A DNA stretch of 64,000 nt from Pyricularia pennisetigena (GCF_004337985.1 NW_021940921.1:1319758-1383757), one strand, 5' to 3'. Shown: positions 11,401 to 24,087, counted from the first letter of the stretch. Numbers and translations are program-made. The notes: a model not told the origin generated them from the letters alone.

Positions 11401-12772
11401 ATAATACGACACGCTGTTTACTTTACATCAGAACCTGGTTTCATTTGCAAGGTGTTCATCACATGCCCGATAAATTAATATATCCAATTCTTGAACGTTG
11501 TTGCTATCAGTGATCCCCCGCCACACCCTTTTAATAACTGCATGCTGCATCCTCAAATCATTACCATTACTGTCTGGGTGTAAAGCTCTCGCACTGAAGC
11601 TGCTTGTGTTGTGGGTAACATTGCAAAGCCGACAGAGAGCGTGCACCATTGAAGAGCGGTGGAATCCAGTTGAGATGCGGGAGCTGGGGGCTGCCTGTAC
11701 AGTTTTATGAACTGTGCGTTGTAAGCTATCGCGGGGACCCTTGACCAGTAAGCCACGCCAGCCAGCCTATAGTAGACTACAAATGAACGATGGGACATAC
11801 CCAACGGTGACCAATCGATAGGATCGCCCTGTTGAGCAGATGGTGAGCAGATGGTGAGCAGATGGTGAGCAGATGGTGAGCAGATGGTGAGCAGATGGTG
11901 AGCAGATGGTGAGCAGATGGTGAGCAGATGGTGAGCAGAGGGTGAGCAGCCTGAGTGGGTGAGCAGATGGGCAGAAGGCGCGTAGGCATGGCAGGAGGCC
12001 CCGATTCTGGTTCCAGGTTACGAAACGCAGGGATAGTTGCGGTTAAGCTAAACTTCGGGCGGGTTCCGTGTTCGCGACCTCTAGGTAAGTGTTTGTAAGG
12101 GGACGCATGCCTGGAAATACTTGCGTCTGTGCAGTGCGGCCGTAATTCCCGGCCTGGTGAGGGAAGTGGTGCCATTTCGAGAGCAGTAGGTGTGTCTGGC
12201 CGACGTTGCCATTGGACTGGAATTCTAGACTACCACCCTCCAAATGCGCCTGACAGACTTTTATGCCAACACCACACTCCCGCATGGATGCAGCAAAACA
12301 CGAGCCATTAATTTTTTAACCTTTCCAAGGCGCTGTACAATGATATTAGTTCTTTTATTTGTTGAAACTTGTGGGGAATCTTGATTGGAGACACAGATAG
12401 TAGGGAGCATGATCTTTCTCCATTCATTGCCGCCAACAACCTTGACTGCTGTTGCACACACAACACAAATCCGGATGGCCACATCCCGCCTAAATAGGCA
12501 GATTACAGCAACTGTATTGGCATTATGAAGTTGCAATAGAAACTACCCAATCGTTTTATTTTGCAGCCCCATTCAGCGTCGATCTCGCTTGATTTAGCAA
12601 GCCAACTCCATCTTATCTAAATGCTGGCGTGCTTGCCTCATCGCCAACATGCATTTTTGGGGCTGGCGTGTCCAACTTGAATGACCAATGGACTGCTTTA
12701 GCCCCGGTCGTAAATGTTGATTCTCTATTTTCGTTTTTTCGAAGCCAAGTGTCGAAGAGCAGCAAGGCTTCC
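11401..12772. other. intergenic stretch with minisatellite
   Basis: Apart from the 11-bp tandem repeat listed separately I see no gene here. Open frames through the repeat are repeat artefacts. Confidence 0.45.
11834..11943 (+). repeat. 11-bp minisatellite, about 10 units
   Basis: The unit GAGCAGATGGT repeats head to tail about ten times with a single variant near the right end (GAGCAGAGGGT), followed by two imperfect partial units up to about 11970. The near identity suggests recent slippage. On the minus strand it gives an artefactual Leu/Ser/His-rich open frame. Confidence 0.9.
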
Positions 12773-12780
12773 TATATAAG
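12773..12780 (+). promoter_or_regulatory. TATA box of the coiled-coil gene
   Basis: TATATAAG lies 155 bp upstream of the ATG at 12928, followed by a C/T-containing leader. It is the only good TATA motif in this intergenic stretch. Confidence 0.45.
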
Positions 12781-12927
12781 GGACTGACCTGTCATACACT
12801 AAGGCGCAGCTTTTAAGGGACAAGATTCTGCAGGCATATAAACCTCAAATTTGAAAATACACTCGGTTTACTTCGGTACACATATTACTTTATTATTGTC
12901 GAAATTCTTAGTTCACTTGCCGTCGTC

Positions 12928-14533
12928 ATGAGTTCACCAGCTGTCCCGGCAAATCTCACTCATCATCAACAGCCCGAAACTCTTTTACACCAGCTTATTT
13001 CCTCTATCAACAAAATTTCCCAGGATGAGAGCTTTCAGCAGCTACAGATCATCCTCAAAGACCATGAGATTGTTCAAGAGAAGCTCCGCGCCACAGACAG
13101 TGCGTACAGAAAAAATTTGGAGGAGCTGGCTACACTGACTGCGGAACAAAAAGCCGAAAAGGAACGATTGACGAAGAAGATTTTGGAGCAGAACGCGGAG
13201 ACCAACAAGGCCTTGGGGGACAAAATGACAGTCTGTAGACAATTTGAGGCACAGAAAACCATAAACGCGGATTTGGAATCAACGATCAAATCACTCGAGC
13301 AGGAGCTAAGCCGAGCGGTTGCACACAGCAAGAAGCATGAGGAATCCGTTGACAAACACAAGACCATCCTTGAGAAGCAAAAGGAGCAGATAGCAGCCGC
13401 AAAAAAAGAAGTCGCTACAGCAACGAACAAGTTGAAGATGGCTAGCGACCAACTAAGCGTAAAGTCCGACGTCCTGAAAGAAACGAAAAGAAAACTTGGG
13501 TTGTTTCAATCCTACACGGTGAAACTAACGCCACTTGAACTTGAACGAGGTTATATGTAGGTTTTGTTCAGAATCTGTTAAATATTAAATGACCGAATTC
13601 TGACGCTTTTGAACCAGCCCTGAGATGCTTGCCTCTCTGTTTAAAGATGCATCGACACTGTTCGAGGAGTTTCTGGGCATTGACCTTGACATGGACTGCC
13701 TACAGGAGTTGAGATCCTGGGAACGCGTTAGGGATCATGCAGCCACACAACATTCGTTCCCACTCCCGGCCTCAAATTCGGCCCCTGCAAAGAAAATGAG
13801 GGTCAATATGGGCTTGTCTATCTATTCCAGGGCACTGGCTAAACATGTCTTTCGGTCAAACTACCTCTTCCCTGATGCTGAGGAAGTATTGGAAGCTTTG
13901 CATGCGAAAGACACCCTCCAAGGCACGCTTGTTCGGGCTGTGCTACTTCAAGTGTTGCCCGGTATGCAAAAGAAGCGTCAAGGTACTTTTGCCAAAATTG
14001 TCGTCGATGAAGTGTGCGAGGTTGTGGCTGGCTTGATGTCGGGCGACCTCCAAAAGAAGTTCAGAGGGCGCCTTGAGCAACTTACAATCACGCTGTGCGG
14101 CAATTGGGAGGCTGTACAAAGGGTTCATGAAAGAATTCGGCCTTCCTTTGCCTTATCGGAAGATGATTGGAAGGTATTACCGGTTTGGTCAGATTCAGCT
14201 CCAATACCCAATGGTGCCTCACAGCGATCCAGAGAGGATAAGGATGGTCAGTCAGGACAAAGGGACCCAAATCTGTCGACCATTTCAACGGACGATATAG
14301 CCAGGGTTGTGTGGCCAGCTTTCCTTGCTACCGACGAAGAAGGCACGTCGGAACTAATCTCTTTCGGGTATGTGATATCACGTGACGACGTCCAGAGGGC
14401 CGCGAATGAGGACATGCCGAAAAGGGCCATGCGGAAAGCAAAACGCGACGGCGACACCGGAGGGGAGAGAAGGCGACGAGATTCAGCTGTTTTTGTTTCA
14501 CATGGACCTTCCGATTTGCCAAAAATCATATAG
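12928..14533 (+). CDS. fungal coiled-coil protein of unknown function
   Basis: Two exons, 12928-13556 and 13618-14533, joined by a 61-nt intron (GTAGGT donor, CCAG acceptor) that keeps the frame and gives 514 residues. Residues about 45-200 form a long coiled coil rich in Lys, Glu, Gln and Ala. The second exon opens with MLASLFKDASTLFEEFLGID and later SNSAPAKKMRVNMGLSIYSR and HVFRSNYLF. I associate these blocks with a conserved but unnamed fungal protein family, often in several copies per genome; the function is unknown to me. The C-terminus is basic and likely unstructured (RKAKRDG, GERRRRDS). The promoter has a TATA box. It is the first gene after the recombinase, same strand. No disruption seen. 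Confidence 0.7.
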
Positions 14534-14865
14534 GCGTCGCAATTGGCCAGAGACAGGACAAGGTTGATGTGGGTTGGTTAACGGCGGCAACACTGAATTG
14601 TATTTCGTTCTTTGTAATGATCCTCTTCCTACTCCAGATTGATATTTAAAACACTTTCGACGTCGGAAGTTTGAGCAAATGAAAGCAGTTGATCGATATG
14701 TAAAATCAGCAGGTGAAACTATAAGAATTAAAACTATCACAGGATGTCTTGCCGTGGTCTGGCGTGCTTTCTTCGTGCGAAAAGTACCAAACATAACGAT
14801 CGACCAAAGTATGTATCAAAAACGCTGACACTAGCCAATCCAACAGAGTGAATGTCCGCAACCGA

Positions 14866-17536
14866 TTAACTACCTTTAACAGATGTGCCTTTGAGGACAT
14901 CAAATGCGGCCCTGAAGCTCGCGATGTCCTGTGCGAGCCTCTCCCTCTCTATCCTCACAAGGCTGCTTTCACCAGCGATCTGCTCCAACTGAGCCTCGCC
15001 TAGACCATGCACGAACTTGGAGTTGAAAACGTTCAACGGGCCGCTTTCGGCGTAAAGCAAATCGTGGTGTACGACGTGTAAGGATATGTTGTCAACAAAG
15101 CGCTTCATGGAAACCTTGTAGTAGCTTTCGAGGACATCGTGAATATATTCCTGCATATTTTCGGCATTGCTCTGATTGTAAGTTGCTATGCTTTGGAGTT
15201 GGTCCTCGGTAAGCGTGTGGGCGATCTTTTCCGAATGCCATTCTACCAAAGTTTCGGATGCCGCGCCGGCGACTTTTCTGATATTGGAAACAAGCCGGCT
15301 TCCTTGGTTCTTTGATAGGTTGTCGTTGAAGTAATCGTTCAGTGTCCATGGGGGGCACCCACGCTCCATTTTCAGCAGGAGCTTTGCGTGCTCTTCAGCA
15401 CTAGCAAAGGAAATACCAACGTGATCACGAATGAACATTTCACACAGCTCTTCTTCGACTTGGGAGTCCTGGCAGATTGCCTTGATGGCGTCTTTGAGAA
15501 AGCTTTCAACCAGACGGCTGGCAATCCAAATATATATTTTCGTGAGTGCTTGCCAATTTTTGGACTGCTCCATGAATACAGTTGCAAGTAGCGATCCGTT
15601 GAACTGGCCAGGTGAGCAATGTCAGCTTAGGGTCGACTATTTGTAGGATAGGGACAGGTAGGTGTTGGCTTGCCGTGCCTAGTTCAGCACTCCGGCTGTT
15701 GGTGTAAACTTTGCGGATATACTCCATGATGCTTTCGTCACTCTCGAATGAGTTTTCCATTGCACCGAAGGCGCTATTTAGAGGATTGCAGTCGTTTGAT
15801 GCAGAGAGTTCATTGACGATCGGAAACACCTTTGATAATTCGATAGAAGGATTAATTGAATTGTTGCTCTCAGACGTGAGACGCCCAGGCTCATCGACCA
15901 AGACTTTCTTTCCCTTTTTCTTTGGCAATACAGTCGGCCCAAAATTCTTCTTATTGGTGAATGCTCGAGTGTGGCCGTATGCACATATCCCAGCTGAAAA
16001 CTGCTCGTCGAGCTCCACGATGCGAGTGATGAGCCTGTGAGACTCCTTGCTAAAAAAATCGACATGCTGTGTGTAGTTGCCATTCAGTGCGTCACGAGTG
16101 ATGGACTGAAATTGGTCGCACAAGCTACCTAGATAGGCTCGCTGTGAGTTGGAGTCAAATCTCGGGGGCCCCATGGCACGCTCCTTATCTGACAGCGTCC
16201 GCAGCTCTTCTTCGACTTCGGACCTAAGCTTTTTAAATTCGCTTTTGACCAGATCGGCCAGAAGGGCACGAACTTGGGCTTTGAGCGCTTCGATTCCCGT
16301 CTTGCCGGTCCGCTTCAAGTCCGACCATGGCTCCGCAGAGAAGAAAGCTGTTTCTTTTCTTTGGCCCTCCTCCAATGTCATGCCGGCGTCGTCTGGGCCA
16401 CGGTTTTTGACGATGTAGTAGCCCAATGTCAATTCACCTCTTACCTTTAACGTGGTCAATTGCAATCTGTTTTATGGTAGTTTCGATCGCAAGGTCTGGC
16501 TTGGTCAAGACAGCCATGGTCCTCTTCATGTTAGGGTCAACCTTCTTGGCTAGCCTCAAGATCTCCTGGGTTGCTGGGTCGACGTTGGCTGGAACTATGG
16601 CGAGGATACTGGCATGTCACGTCGTTTCAGTTTGTATTAGCGAGCGCATGACTGGATTGCAAGAAGACATGTGGCTGGTGACATACATGGTTCTAAAATC
16701 TTTCATATAGGTCATTACCATGTTTCTAACCAGGACAATGTCGCTTTCAGTAGTTAGGCCTGGCCAGAATGCCGGGTAGTCAGAATGATCTCGCTCAGGC
16801 TTAGGTTTTTGGGATGGATGACTGCGACGGGTAGACTCACCAAGCGTTTCTGTGCGGAATATGCCAGGCACATCGATTACGGTAAAGTGCTCTTGCTATG
16901 CCCCATTAGCATGTTGTACCTGCATAACAGTTGCGCAACAGTGATGGAAAACTTACTTTGGGACTGGAGATTTCGACCTTCAGCAGATGTTGGCTGAAAG
17001 CATTCCCAGGATCGAGCTCGCCCGGACCACGCCGACCTGAGCTAATACCAAGCTCTTGATTGACGTCTCTGAAAACTTCGCCGAGCTTAACGTTATCCAT
17101 CTCCACCGATGTGTTCCAAGTGCGAGAAAAGCGCTTGAGCCTGGCAACCTCATCCTGGTTTGCATCCTCGTGGGGGACGATGGTCACAGTGACGGATTCA
17201 AAATCTTCACGGCGGCAGGTAATTTGAGTTGCGTAGCGAGTGCACAACTCTGCATCCCGTGGGAATGCGAAGCCAGTGATGCCCTCGAGGACAGAGCTTT
17301 TGCCGGAGCTTTGGTCACCGACGACGACAAGCTATGTACGAGCCAAGACTATCGTCAGAAATCATGAAAACAGCACCGAATGTGTATGGTACAATTAGGC
17401 GGAATAGGAGTTATACCTGTGGAAGGGAAATCCGGCTACCGATGAGTTCGCGGAGTTTATCGACCTTGTCCAATGTGGCCGAATTCCCACGCTCGCCGAA
17501 TCCGCCATTAACGCCATTGACAAAGCCAGAATTCAT
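14866..17536 (-). CDS. dynamin-like large GTPase, one frameshift
   Basis: Large GTPase of the dynamin/Mx type, which would act on membranes by GTP-driven assembly. Exons on the minus strand: 17536-17417, 17331-16957, 16889-16841, 16759-16687, 16608-15674 and 15603-14866. Motifs: G1 GDQSSGKSSVLE (exon 2), G3 DVPG in HFTVIDVPGIFR, G4 TKPD in VLTKPDLA, then stalk and GED-like helices (LGEAQLEQIAGE...LVRIERERLAQDI). The last intron has a GC donor (GCAAGC...CCAG). A single extra base near 16436, between VKGKR and ELTLGYYIVKNRG, shifts the frame; without it the protein would be about 762 residues, normal for fungal dynamin-like proteins. Whether the shift is real or a sequencing error cannot be decided. 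A second, intact member lies at 53.0-55.3 kb. Confidence 0.82.
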
Positions 17537-17599
17537 ATCGCGCAAAGGAGTAAAATATAGCTACTCAGGCTGGATATTGGAAAAGCTATGGTCTTCCAG

Positions 17600-19030
17600 G
17601 CTTTGAAGGAATAGGGCTCGAGATAATGGGCTGAGATGAAAAGCTGAAAATCATATGAACGAATATAATAATAGAAAACGAGAGAAAATTGCCCAATTTA
17701 TAAGTTTAGCGGAAGCTGGAAGCTTACAGGAATTTGGCGCATGCGGGCACCTCTTAGACACTTTCTGATTAGATTGCCTTCACTGTAGAGCAGCAAGGCA
17801 CTGTTTCAGCAGGGCCTATCGACATGGCCTTGACCGAGATCAGCAACATCGTCCCACAGAATCCATTTCTCCTTCTCGGGTAACTCTCCATATATCAAAG
17901 TTGGTTTGTTGGATGATTTACTCCGAAGGCCAATGCAGATGGGCCACGCAGCTGCTTATCTCAATCACGCAGACAGCAACCAATCCTCGCGTTAAGCTAC
18001 AACATGGTGAGTCATCGATCCGTGTATCCATGCCCTTTTGGTAATATTCAGTGTTAACAAGGCTCTTCGTTGGCGGGTACCGGTCCCAGCGCAAAAGGAC
18101 GATTTCGTGTTTTGATAAGATCTATGACTCTGGCATCATCCCATGGATTTCCCGGAGTCAACAATCAACCACAGCAACTGTCAATTTCTTGTGGATTCAT
18201 TGTTCCCAAATAGCTTTGTTAGCTGACTATCGATATGCAAGGTCGTCTGTGTACCGTCCAAGGCCAATGTCTTCATCAACGGGTTGTCAGACTGCTTTGC
18301 TAAATTTCTCAATAGTTGTAACTACGAAACGCGGACAAAGGCATGTTCTGTAGCCCGGAATTATGCAATATCGTGCTGCCAGGTAGCCTATATGAGAATC
18401 CTGCACAAGAGGAGGCAAACTCCGTGCATCAGTTACTTAAGATTATTAATGCTGATCTTTTCCAAGCCGGCAATAGTAAAACAGTGGCTGAATGTTTACG
18501 ATCAGCTCGTGTATCTCCTACGCAAACCTGGCCGCTTACCATACAAGCCCCAGCCTATTAAGTGCAGTCCGTCACGTCGTACATCTCATCACCAATTGTA
18601 ACTATATCTACTTATCTTAATCCCGCAATTGTGCTTATGTAGTCGGCCAGGATAATAAACAAGACGAAGGAGCTGCAAATGCTTGGTAGTGGACAACGTA
18701 AGTATTTGTTTAACGGAGGACATATATTTATTTTCCCATATGCACCGCTTATTAAATTTCCTGGCTGGAAGGGTATTGATGTACCCTGTACAATAAGCTT
18801 TTCTACTGGCTACCAAGGGAGCCACTCGCATCCTGGATGTCTTCTTTATTTTTCTGGCTGTGACCGTATACGCAGTTCAGGGGCAATCACGTCACTATCA
18901 CCTCACATTAGCGGTGGCTGCACTGCGGGAGGCCTACCGTATACCACCTTGATTGTGGAGACAAAAAAGGCATTTCAGGTTCCTATCCCTCTGCATGTCT
19001 AACTCCAGAAGCCTCAAGAAATTCCCAATA
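17600..19030. other. gene-poor stretch, possible BTB-like debris
   Basis: Short open frames around 18280-18560 include DCFAKFLNSCNYETRTK, which loosely resembles the middle of a BTB/POZ domain, but frames change and no domain core is complete. Nothing else is recognised. Confidence 0.2.
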
Positions 19031-19040
19031 GTGCTCAGAT

Positions 19041-19570
19041 ATGGCGTGGGCGCAAAAAAATGGCCGCATTCCACTGGGCTTTGCGGTCGAAAAAACATTC
19101 CACGAGCTAGTGTTGCAACTGACCAGCACTAAAACACGGTTTGAAGAAAAAGAGCCCGAAAGGCTTCCCCAAATGAATACTCCCAGGTCGGAGGATGTTC
19201 TCGCCCCACGCCATGAGCTCAAGCTTGCAAATGACATTGCCTACTTGACCTGCATTAAAGACGGACCTGAAGCTATACCAGCTGTTTGTCTAAAGGAAAC
19301 TACAAGGGGCCTGAATGTAAGACTAGCTAGCAACGAAAGACCTGAAGAAAAAACAATCACTTGCCTGCAAGTGATCCTGGCAGAAGTGAGCATGTATGCT
19401 CAGCGTCGTAAGTATTTGCAAGAGCTATGCTTTGTTCCCAGACGTGTTTTGGCCGGCCACTTCTAATTTTGAAAACCAAGCAGAACCACCAAGTCAAGAG
19501 TTTACCAATCACGTTTTCGAGAAGATCATATCACTTTCGAAAGATCGCATCATTCAACGCATTTATCCAT
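19041..19570 (+). pseudogene. fragment of a conserved fungal protein
   Basis: The frame 19041-19466 (141 residues) reads ...EKTFHELVLQLTS, ERLPQMNTPRSEDVLAPRHE and LKLANDIAYLTCIKDGPEAIPAVC. I associate these blocks with an unnamed fungal family (long proteins of unknown function, many copies). The expected continuation appears after the stop in another frame (HVFEKIISLSKDRIIQRIYP, about 19505-19570), so the gene is truncated and shifted. Function unknown. Neighbours are further relics. Confidence 0.4.
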
Positions 19571-19748
19571 AACTGCTCACTCGGAAGAAATCCTGGGGTT
19601 TCCACGGCAACGACGCAAACAACAAGCTGGACAAGTGGTGGATGAAAAGGGGAAAGATATCACTAGGCATGAGACTTCAGTCCATATTTTAACAGCTTGG
19701 ACCCATCCAATCGCGTTTTCCAGTGACCTACGTGGCTATCACTGAACT

Positions 19749-19868
19749 TCATCGCCAACTCAACGCTTTAAAATCAGTTGGGTCATGGCGGAGCTGAGAC
19801 AGCAGGGTTGTTTTTCCGGCTCCTGGAAGGCCGTAAATGCCGATTATGTTTGGAGTTTTGGTTTTGTT
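19749..19868 (-). pseudogene. P-loop NTPase fragment
   Basis: The minus strand encodes NIIGIYGLPGAGKTTLLSQL, a good Walker A loop (GLPGAGKTT), followed by about 15 residues and a TGA. There is no Walker B or other nucleotide-binding motif nearby. It is a short remnant of a larger P-loop protein; the family cannot be told from this piece. Confidence 0.45.
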
Positions 19869-19879
19869 GACGCACATTG

Positions 19880-20550
19880 CAGAACTTTGCTAGTGGTGCT
19901 CACAAAACACGTATTGATGAAGCGACAAAAGATGAGATAGAAAACAAAAGGTTTCAAGATTTGAGGGGACAAGGGAGAAAATGGGAAAATAGCCTAGGTT
20001 TGCAAGTTCAAGGGTTAAAGGAACTAGGGAGAGCATTTGATCGAAATGTGCCACCTGCTCAAGGTTACATGCAACATATAAGGTAAATGGCAATGATGTT
20101 ATCTTAACATTATTAAGCATAAGCAGGAAGGATAATGCAATAACATCAAGCTGTTAAATGCAGAAGGGATTTCCCCTCCGCAGTTTCCTGCACTTATGCA
20201 GAAGCCACCCGCCTTAGTATAAACGGGCCAGAGTCTCCGGCTGCAGGTAATTAACGACAACGGGAAACAGTAAAATTATACCTCACACCTCGACACTATG
20301 CAGGAGGCCGCCGGCCGCCCATACTGGTCTTGAGGTCTGGAAAACGAGTGGATAGCAACGCTGATTTGTTAACGACCGGATCAAAGCTACTTTCGGGGCA
20401 TGTATTAGTTGCTTGCAGGCAGAGTAACCAGCTCAATACGAATACAATCAGATTTCGCTTGGTTCTAAACGCCCGCTTACGTCAAGCGTCGGCGCCGACG
20501 CATTGCAGCGACGAGATTCCGTGATCATAGGCCGAACCAAAAAGCTCCAT
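19880..20550. other. no gene recognised
   Basis: Open frames here lack domains, good starts or splice structure. Nothing else is seen. Confidence 0.35.
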
Positions 20551-20560
20551 TCGTTTATCG

Positions 20561-21037
20561 TCAAGGAAGCAAAGGCCAAAAAGCCATCGCCCTCTTTGCC
20601 CAAATCCTGCAGATCCGCGGATCTAACCCATGTCGTCCTGCAACCTCATCGACCTTGCCAGTCTTCCTAGGGTTGACAACCTCCCTCACATCTTTTAATT
20701 TTCGTCCCCTCGCACCGCACGCAAATGCCACGATGCGATAAAAAGCCCACCGCAGGCTGAACTTGGCCACCATATACAGCAGCACACCTGCAGGCACCGC
20801 AATACGCATATGACTTTGGAAGCGGTGTCCGTCAAACCGGGCTCTACTGATCGTAAAAACGCCGTCGGCCGTCTCGCTCAATCGTGCAATTGATGTAACA
20901 GCGGCACGGCGCTCGACCAGTTCCTCACGTAGCCGGGCACGATGCCACGATACCGGAGCTTGGCGGGGTAGGGATAGAAATGTGTGCCAGCAGTGGAGGG
21001 CGGTGCTTCGGCAGTGGAATTTGATTGCTCGTTTCAT
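20561..21037 (-). CDS. small conserved fungal protein
   Basis: Single-exon frame of 158 residues starting MKRAIKFHCRSTALHCWHTFL. It has an Arg/His-rich N-terminus that could be a mitochondrial presequence, a hydrophobic segment around residues 81-103 (AGVLLYMVAKFSLRWAFYRIV) and a conserved-looking end (VREVVNPRKTGKVDEVAGRHGLDP...WPLLP). I associate this pattern with a fungal family of unknown function that shares the RARLREELVER and VREVVNPRK blocks. Length and both ends look complete, so this may be a working gene amid relics. No promoter motif stands out. Confidence 0.6.
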   Translation of the reverse strand: MKRAIKFHCRSTALHCWHTFLSLPRQAPVSWHRARLREELVERRAAVTSIARLSETADGVFTISRARFDGHRFQSHMRIAVPAGVLLYMVAKFSLRWAFYRIVAFACGARGRKLKDVREVVNPRKTGKVDEVAGRHGLDPRICRIWAKRAMAFWPLLP

Positions 21038-21177
21038 TTTTGTGGTAGCATTGGGTAGTGGGACAGCTCTTCAGGGACTCAAAGTCGAATTTGGTGTAAA
21101 GCAAACGACAAGGTACAGATGGATCAAATGGTGTTACAGACCGAGTTCCATCCTAGTTGTTTTGTTGTTATGCTTGG

Positions 21178-21560
21178 GTGGCGGAGCGTTTATTCCGTGT
21201 GTTCAGGGTTTCTACTCCATCTGTTTATTGGTTGACACCCGTAGCAATTTCTCTTGGCCAACTCATATGAAAAGGAAGGTGAGTCTTGGTTGACAATCCA
21301 ATCAACCAGTCGAGGGAGCTTCTCGCCCTACTTAATGTTTTCAACGATGCTAGAAGGCCGCACATCCAACCAATTGATTTCTTCGGCAACAAACCCTTGC
21401 TCAAGGTGGCTTTTTTCAGACGCAAGGGTATGTTTGCCGTCAGGCCCCAACTGGTGGCAACAAGTCGGACAATACCGTCCGGACTCGAGAGTCCTAAGTT
21501 TGGGGCCAGCAGGCATCAAGATCCGATGTGAAACGGGTGTTGAATTAAGCGGCACATTAA
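21178..21560 (-). pseudogene. unidentified relic with in-frame stop
   Basis: One minus-strand frame stays open on both sides of a single TAG near 21328. Before it reads YCPTCCHQLGPDGKHT and VRPSSIVENIK; after it LPRLVDWIVNQDSPSFSYEL. The Cys pair and the continued frame suggest a former coding exon. A CAG to TAG change at CpA would fit RIP-type mutation. Family unknown. Confidence 0.25.
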
Positions 21561-21699
21561 GCGACCGAATTCAAGGCTTTTCGAATTCGTTTACTTCAAA
21601 AGAACGCCAGGGACACAAAACTGAGTTTGTATTGATCCCAAACGCACCGGTTGGTATATTAGAAGACACAAAACTGTTTGTTTGGGCTTAAAAATATCT

Positions 21700-23740
21700 G
21701 AAAATTTGGAACGCATTGGAAATTTCTCAATCCACGTTACTAGAGCCTTATTGGGACCTGTCCGTTAAAGTCAGGCCCAGAAAAGCCATCTCCTTTTAAC
21801 ACAGTTAAGGCGGTGGGCGACACCAGTGTTGGTTTGGTAATTGAGTGACCTTATCCCTGCGTCCCTGTTCAAATTGCGGCACTAGTCAATACCAAGCGTG
21901 GCAGTCAAGCCCAGGTATAGTGAGGCATTTCAAGATACCTACCACGAGACCAAGTGAAAGCTCCTTACTTTATTCCTATATGTGCTCTACCAACTGGACT
22001 GTTCGTGAGGAGCTCCAAGTACCTACCGTGTCTAGTGCGCTTTTCTGTGCCTGTCTCTATCTCTTTTCTTTTTATGGGTCTTCCTTCATGTCGAGCGCGA
22101 CAAACATAATCGCAAACATCTATGGGAAATTCCATTTGCCATTATTGCTTTGGCCCATCCAGCCGGATCACCTCATAAGTCCCTTTCGGTTGTCAAAGTC
22201 TTACGTGTTTATATTGTTCTCGTTCTGATTTCTTCTTTTCGCCATCCATTTTCCACTACTTAAAATCCCTATTCTACCTAGTTGTATACCTATCATTTTT
22301 CCACGCCACTTTGATCCCTTTGGATATCATGGCGTTCAACATTAACATCCTCCCTCGCATGTCTGAAACAGTCCTTGGGGATAATGTCTTCGCTCGACCA
22401 TCGAGCAAGCCCTTCGTCCATACGTCTGCGGGTTTGAATATGTGTACATATAACCCGATTTCCATTCCATGTAGCCTGATAGATTGACTCCTGTCATCGC
22501 ATCCTCCAAGTTCGATTTCCTTGCCATCTTTCAGAGCAATGCATATGTGCGGAGTCTTTTTGGCGTGTTTCAGGAAAAAGAAGCCGCGAGGCCAGTTTAT
22601 CGTTGGTTTGCCTGTTCTTCTCGTTGTTCCAACGCACTTTGATCCCTCCTATTCATGTCAACTAACGAAAGCCTGGATACAGTCTGCTCCGGTCAATGCC
22701 CACAAACAGCAATTTCGCATCGAGATGTCGCCCACAAACGTCACCTCGCCACTCAGCATTTGCGATTGGAAATAGCAAGGGTGGCGAAGCAGTCTTTGGA
22801 GGGTCAGAAATAGCTTAGATTTACACTTGATAGTTCTCAACCTTTCTTGGATTTTGGATCAGTTCGGCGGATTCCTGAGCACCCGTTCTGCCTCGGCTTT
22901 AGTTATTCAGGCATTAGCGGTCAGTGTCCACGTGTTAGTGGTTAAGGCACGGCTGTTAGGTGGTTGGGGTTTGATGTTAGCGTTCGGGGACTCGGTTTAT
23001 TTATTCGGAATGTGAACCAAAAAAAATATCGCAATACGTAGATTTGAGATATTGGCACTAGAAAATGGGCAATCGAGAACGTAAACCTATGAATATTGGT
23101 ACTTTTAACCTTATTCAAGCTATAAAGGTATTTTCCGTTCAATAGAAAGAGCTGTATCAAAGTTGCACACGATGAATTCTGTGCTGTAATCTGCTGGACA
23201 CTACTATCATAATTCTAGATATGAAGAGCACGATGTCCCGCCATCGCAGACACCAAACTCGAGACTAGGCTCCTGAAGAGGCAAAAGGCCCGGATCGCTA
23301 CTTCGATCCAGCGCAGGATGATGGGAGATGGCTTGTCGGACTTCCCTCCCAAATCAGCTGAAGGCCAAATTATGGAATCCAGAGATGCTGGACTGCAGCA
23401 GTTATAACGCTTACTCTGCACTTTATGAGTTACACAGTTTCTCCTTTGGTGGAGGCCTCTTTATTTACATTTCCATTTCAAAGTTGATTGGGCACAGTTC
23501 GTGTTTGTCTGAAAGTGTAACAGTGTGTGGTGTTGCTGTGGTTCTGTCGACGGAGCGAATAAGGAACCCGGTTAATAGATATTCTTTTTCATAGCTGCTT
23601 TTGAGCTGTATGGTGGGGTCATGGATCCAGGTTTCGATGGCGAATTTGTCTCGATAAACATCCCAAATAGTGCAAGTCATTATTCAAGATGGCAGATATT
23701 ACGAAGAAATCGCATCAGATTGGCGCGTACCAAAAATTGG
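21700..23740. other. no gene recognised
   Basis: About 2 kb of short, unrecognised open frames on both strands. No tRNA, repeat array or clear promoter was found. Confidence 0.35.
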
Positions 23741-23741
23741 G

Positions 23742-23985
23742 GAAAGATTGCTAAGGCCAAGCTAAGCCAAGAGCCACTGTCGCTCGCGTCAGAGTCTTTT
23801 CATAGCGGCAGTAGAGAGCAGAAGTGAGAATGGGAGGGGTTCGTTTCATTGCGCCTGTTCCGGAAAGGCTTCCGTGCCGTTGATGTTCTGTGCGCGAATG
23901 GGCCGCTTCTTTCGGACAATATCCAAGTTCATAACAAGAGTGATATATGTCGAATGATTGGTGGAATCAATCAACCAAAGTTGAG
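23742..23985 (+). pseudogene. decayed copy of the SET-MYND gene tail
   Basis: The stretch around 23822-23985 aligns, with gaps, to 47848-47990 near the end of the SET-MYND gene. Shared words are GAAGTGAGAATGGGA, GGAAAGGCTTC, GTGCCGTTGATGTT and ATATGTCGAAT, in that order. It covers the MYND zinc-finger region only and no longer encodes the finger. The adjacent 30 bp at 23742-23772 recur at 37543-37572. Confidence 0.45.
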
Positions 23986-24087
23986 CTTGTCTCCACTTAC
24001 CTTGGTCATACCTCGCTTGGAATTGCACCCGGCGTCTTGTAATATACTCCGAGGAATGTCCAATTTTCGGGAGGTTTTATGGATTTA

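Noticed and set aside
11834..11970. CRISPR-like array
   Set aside because: Units are contiguous 11-mers without spacers, and the host is a eukaryote.
22920..23010. tRNA-like GTTAGTGGTTAAGGCACGG stretch
   Set aside because: It has an A-box-like word but no matching B box or cloverleaf stems at proper distances.
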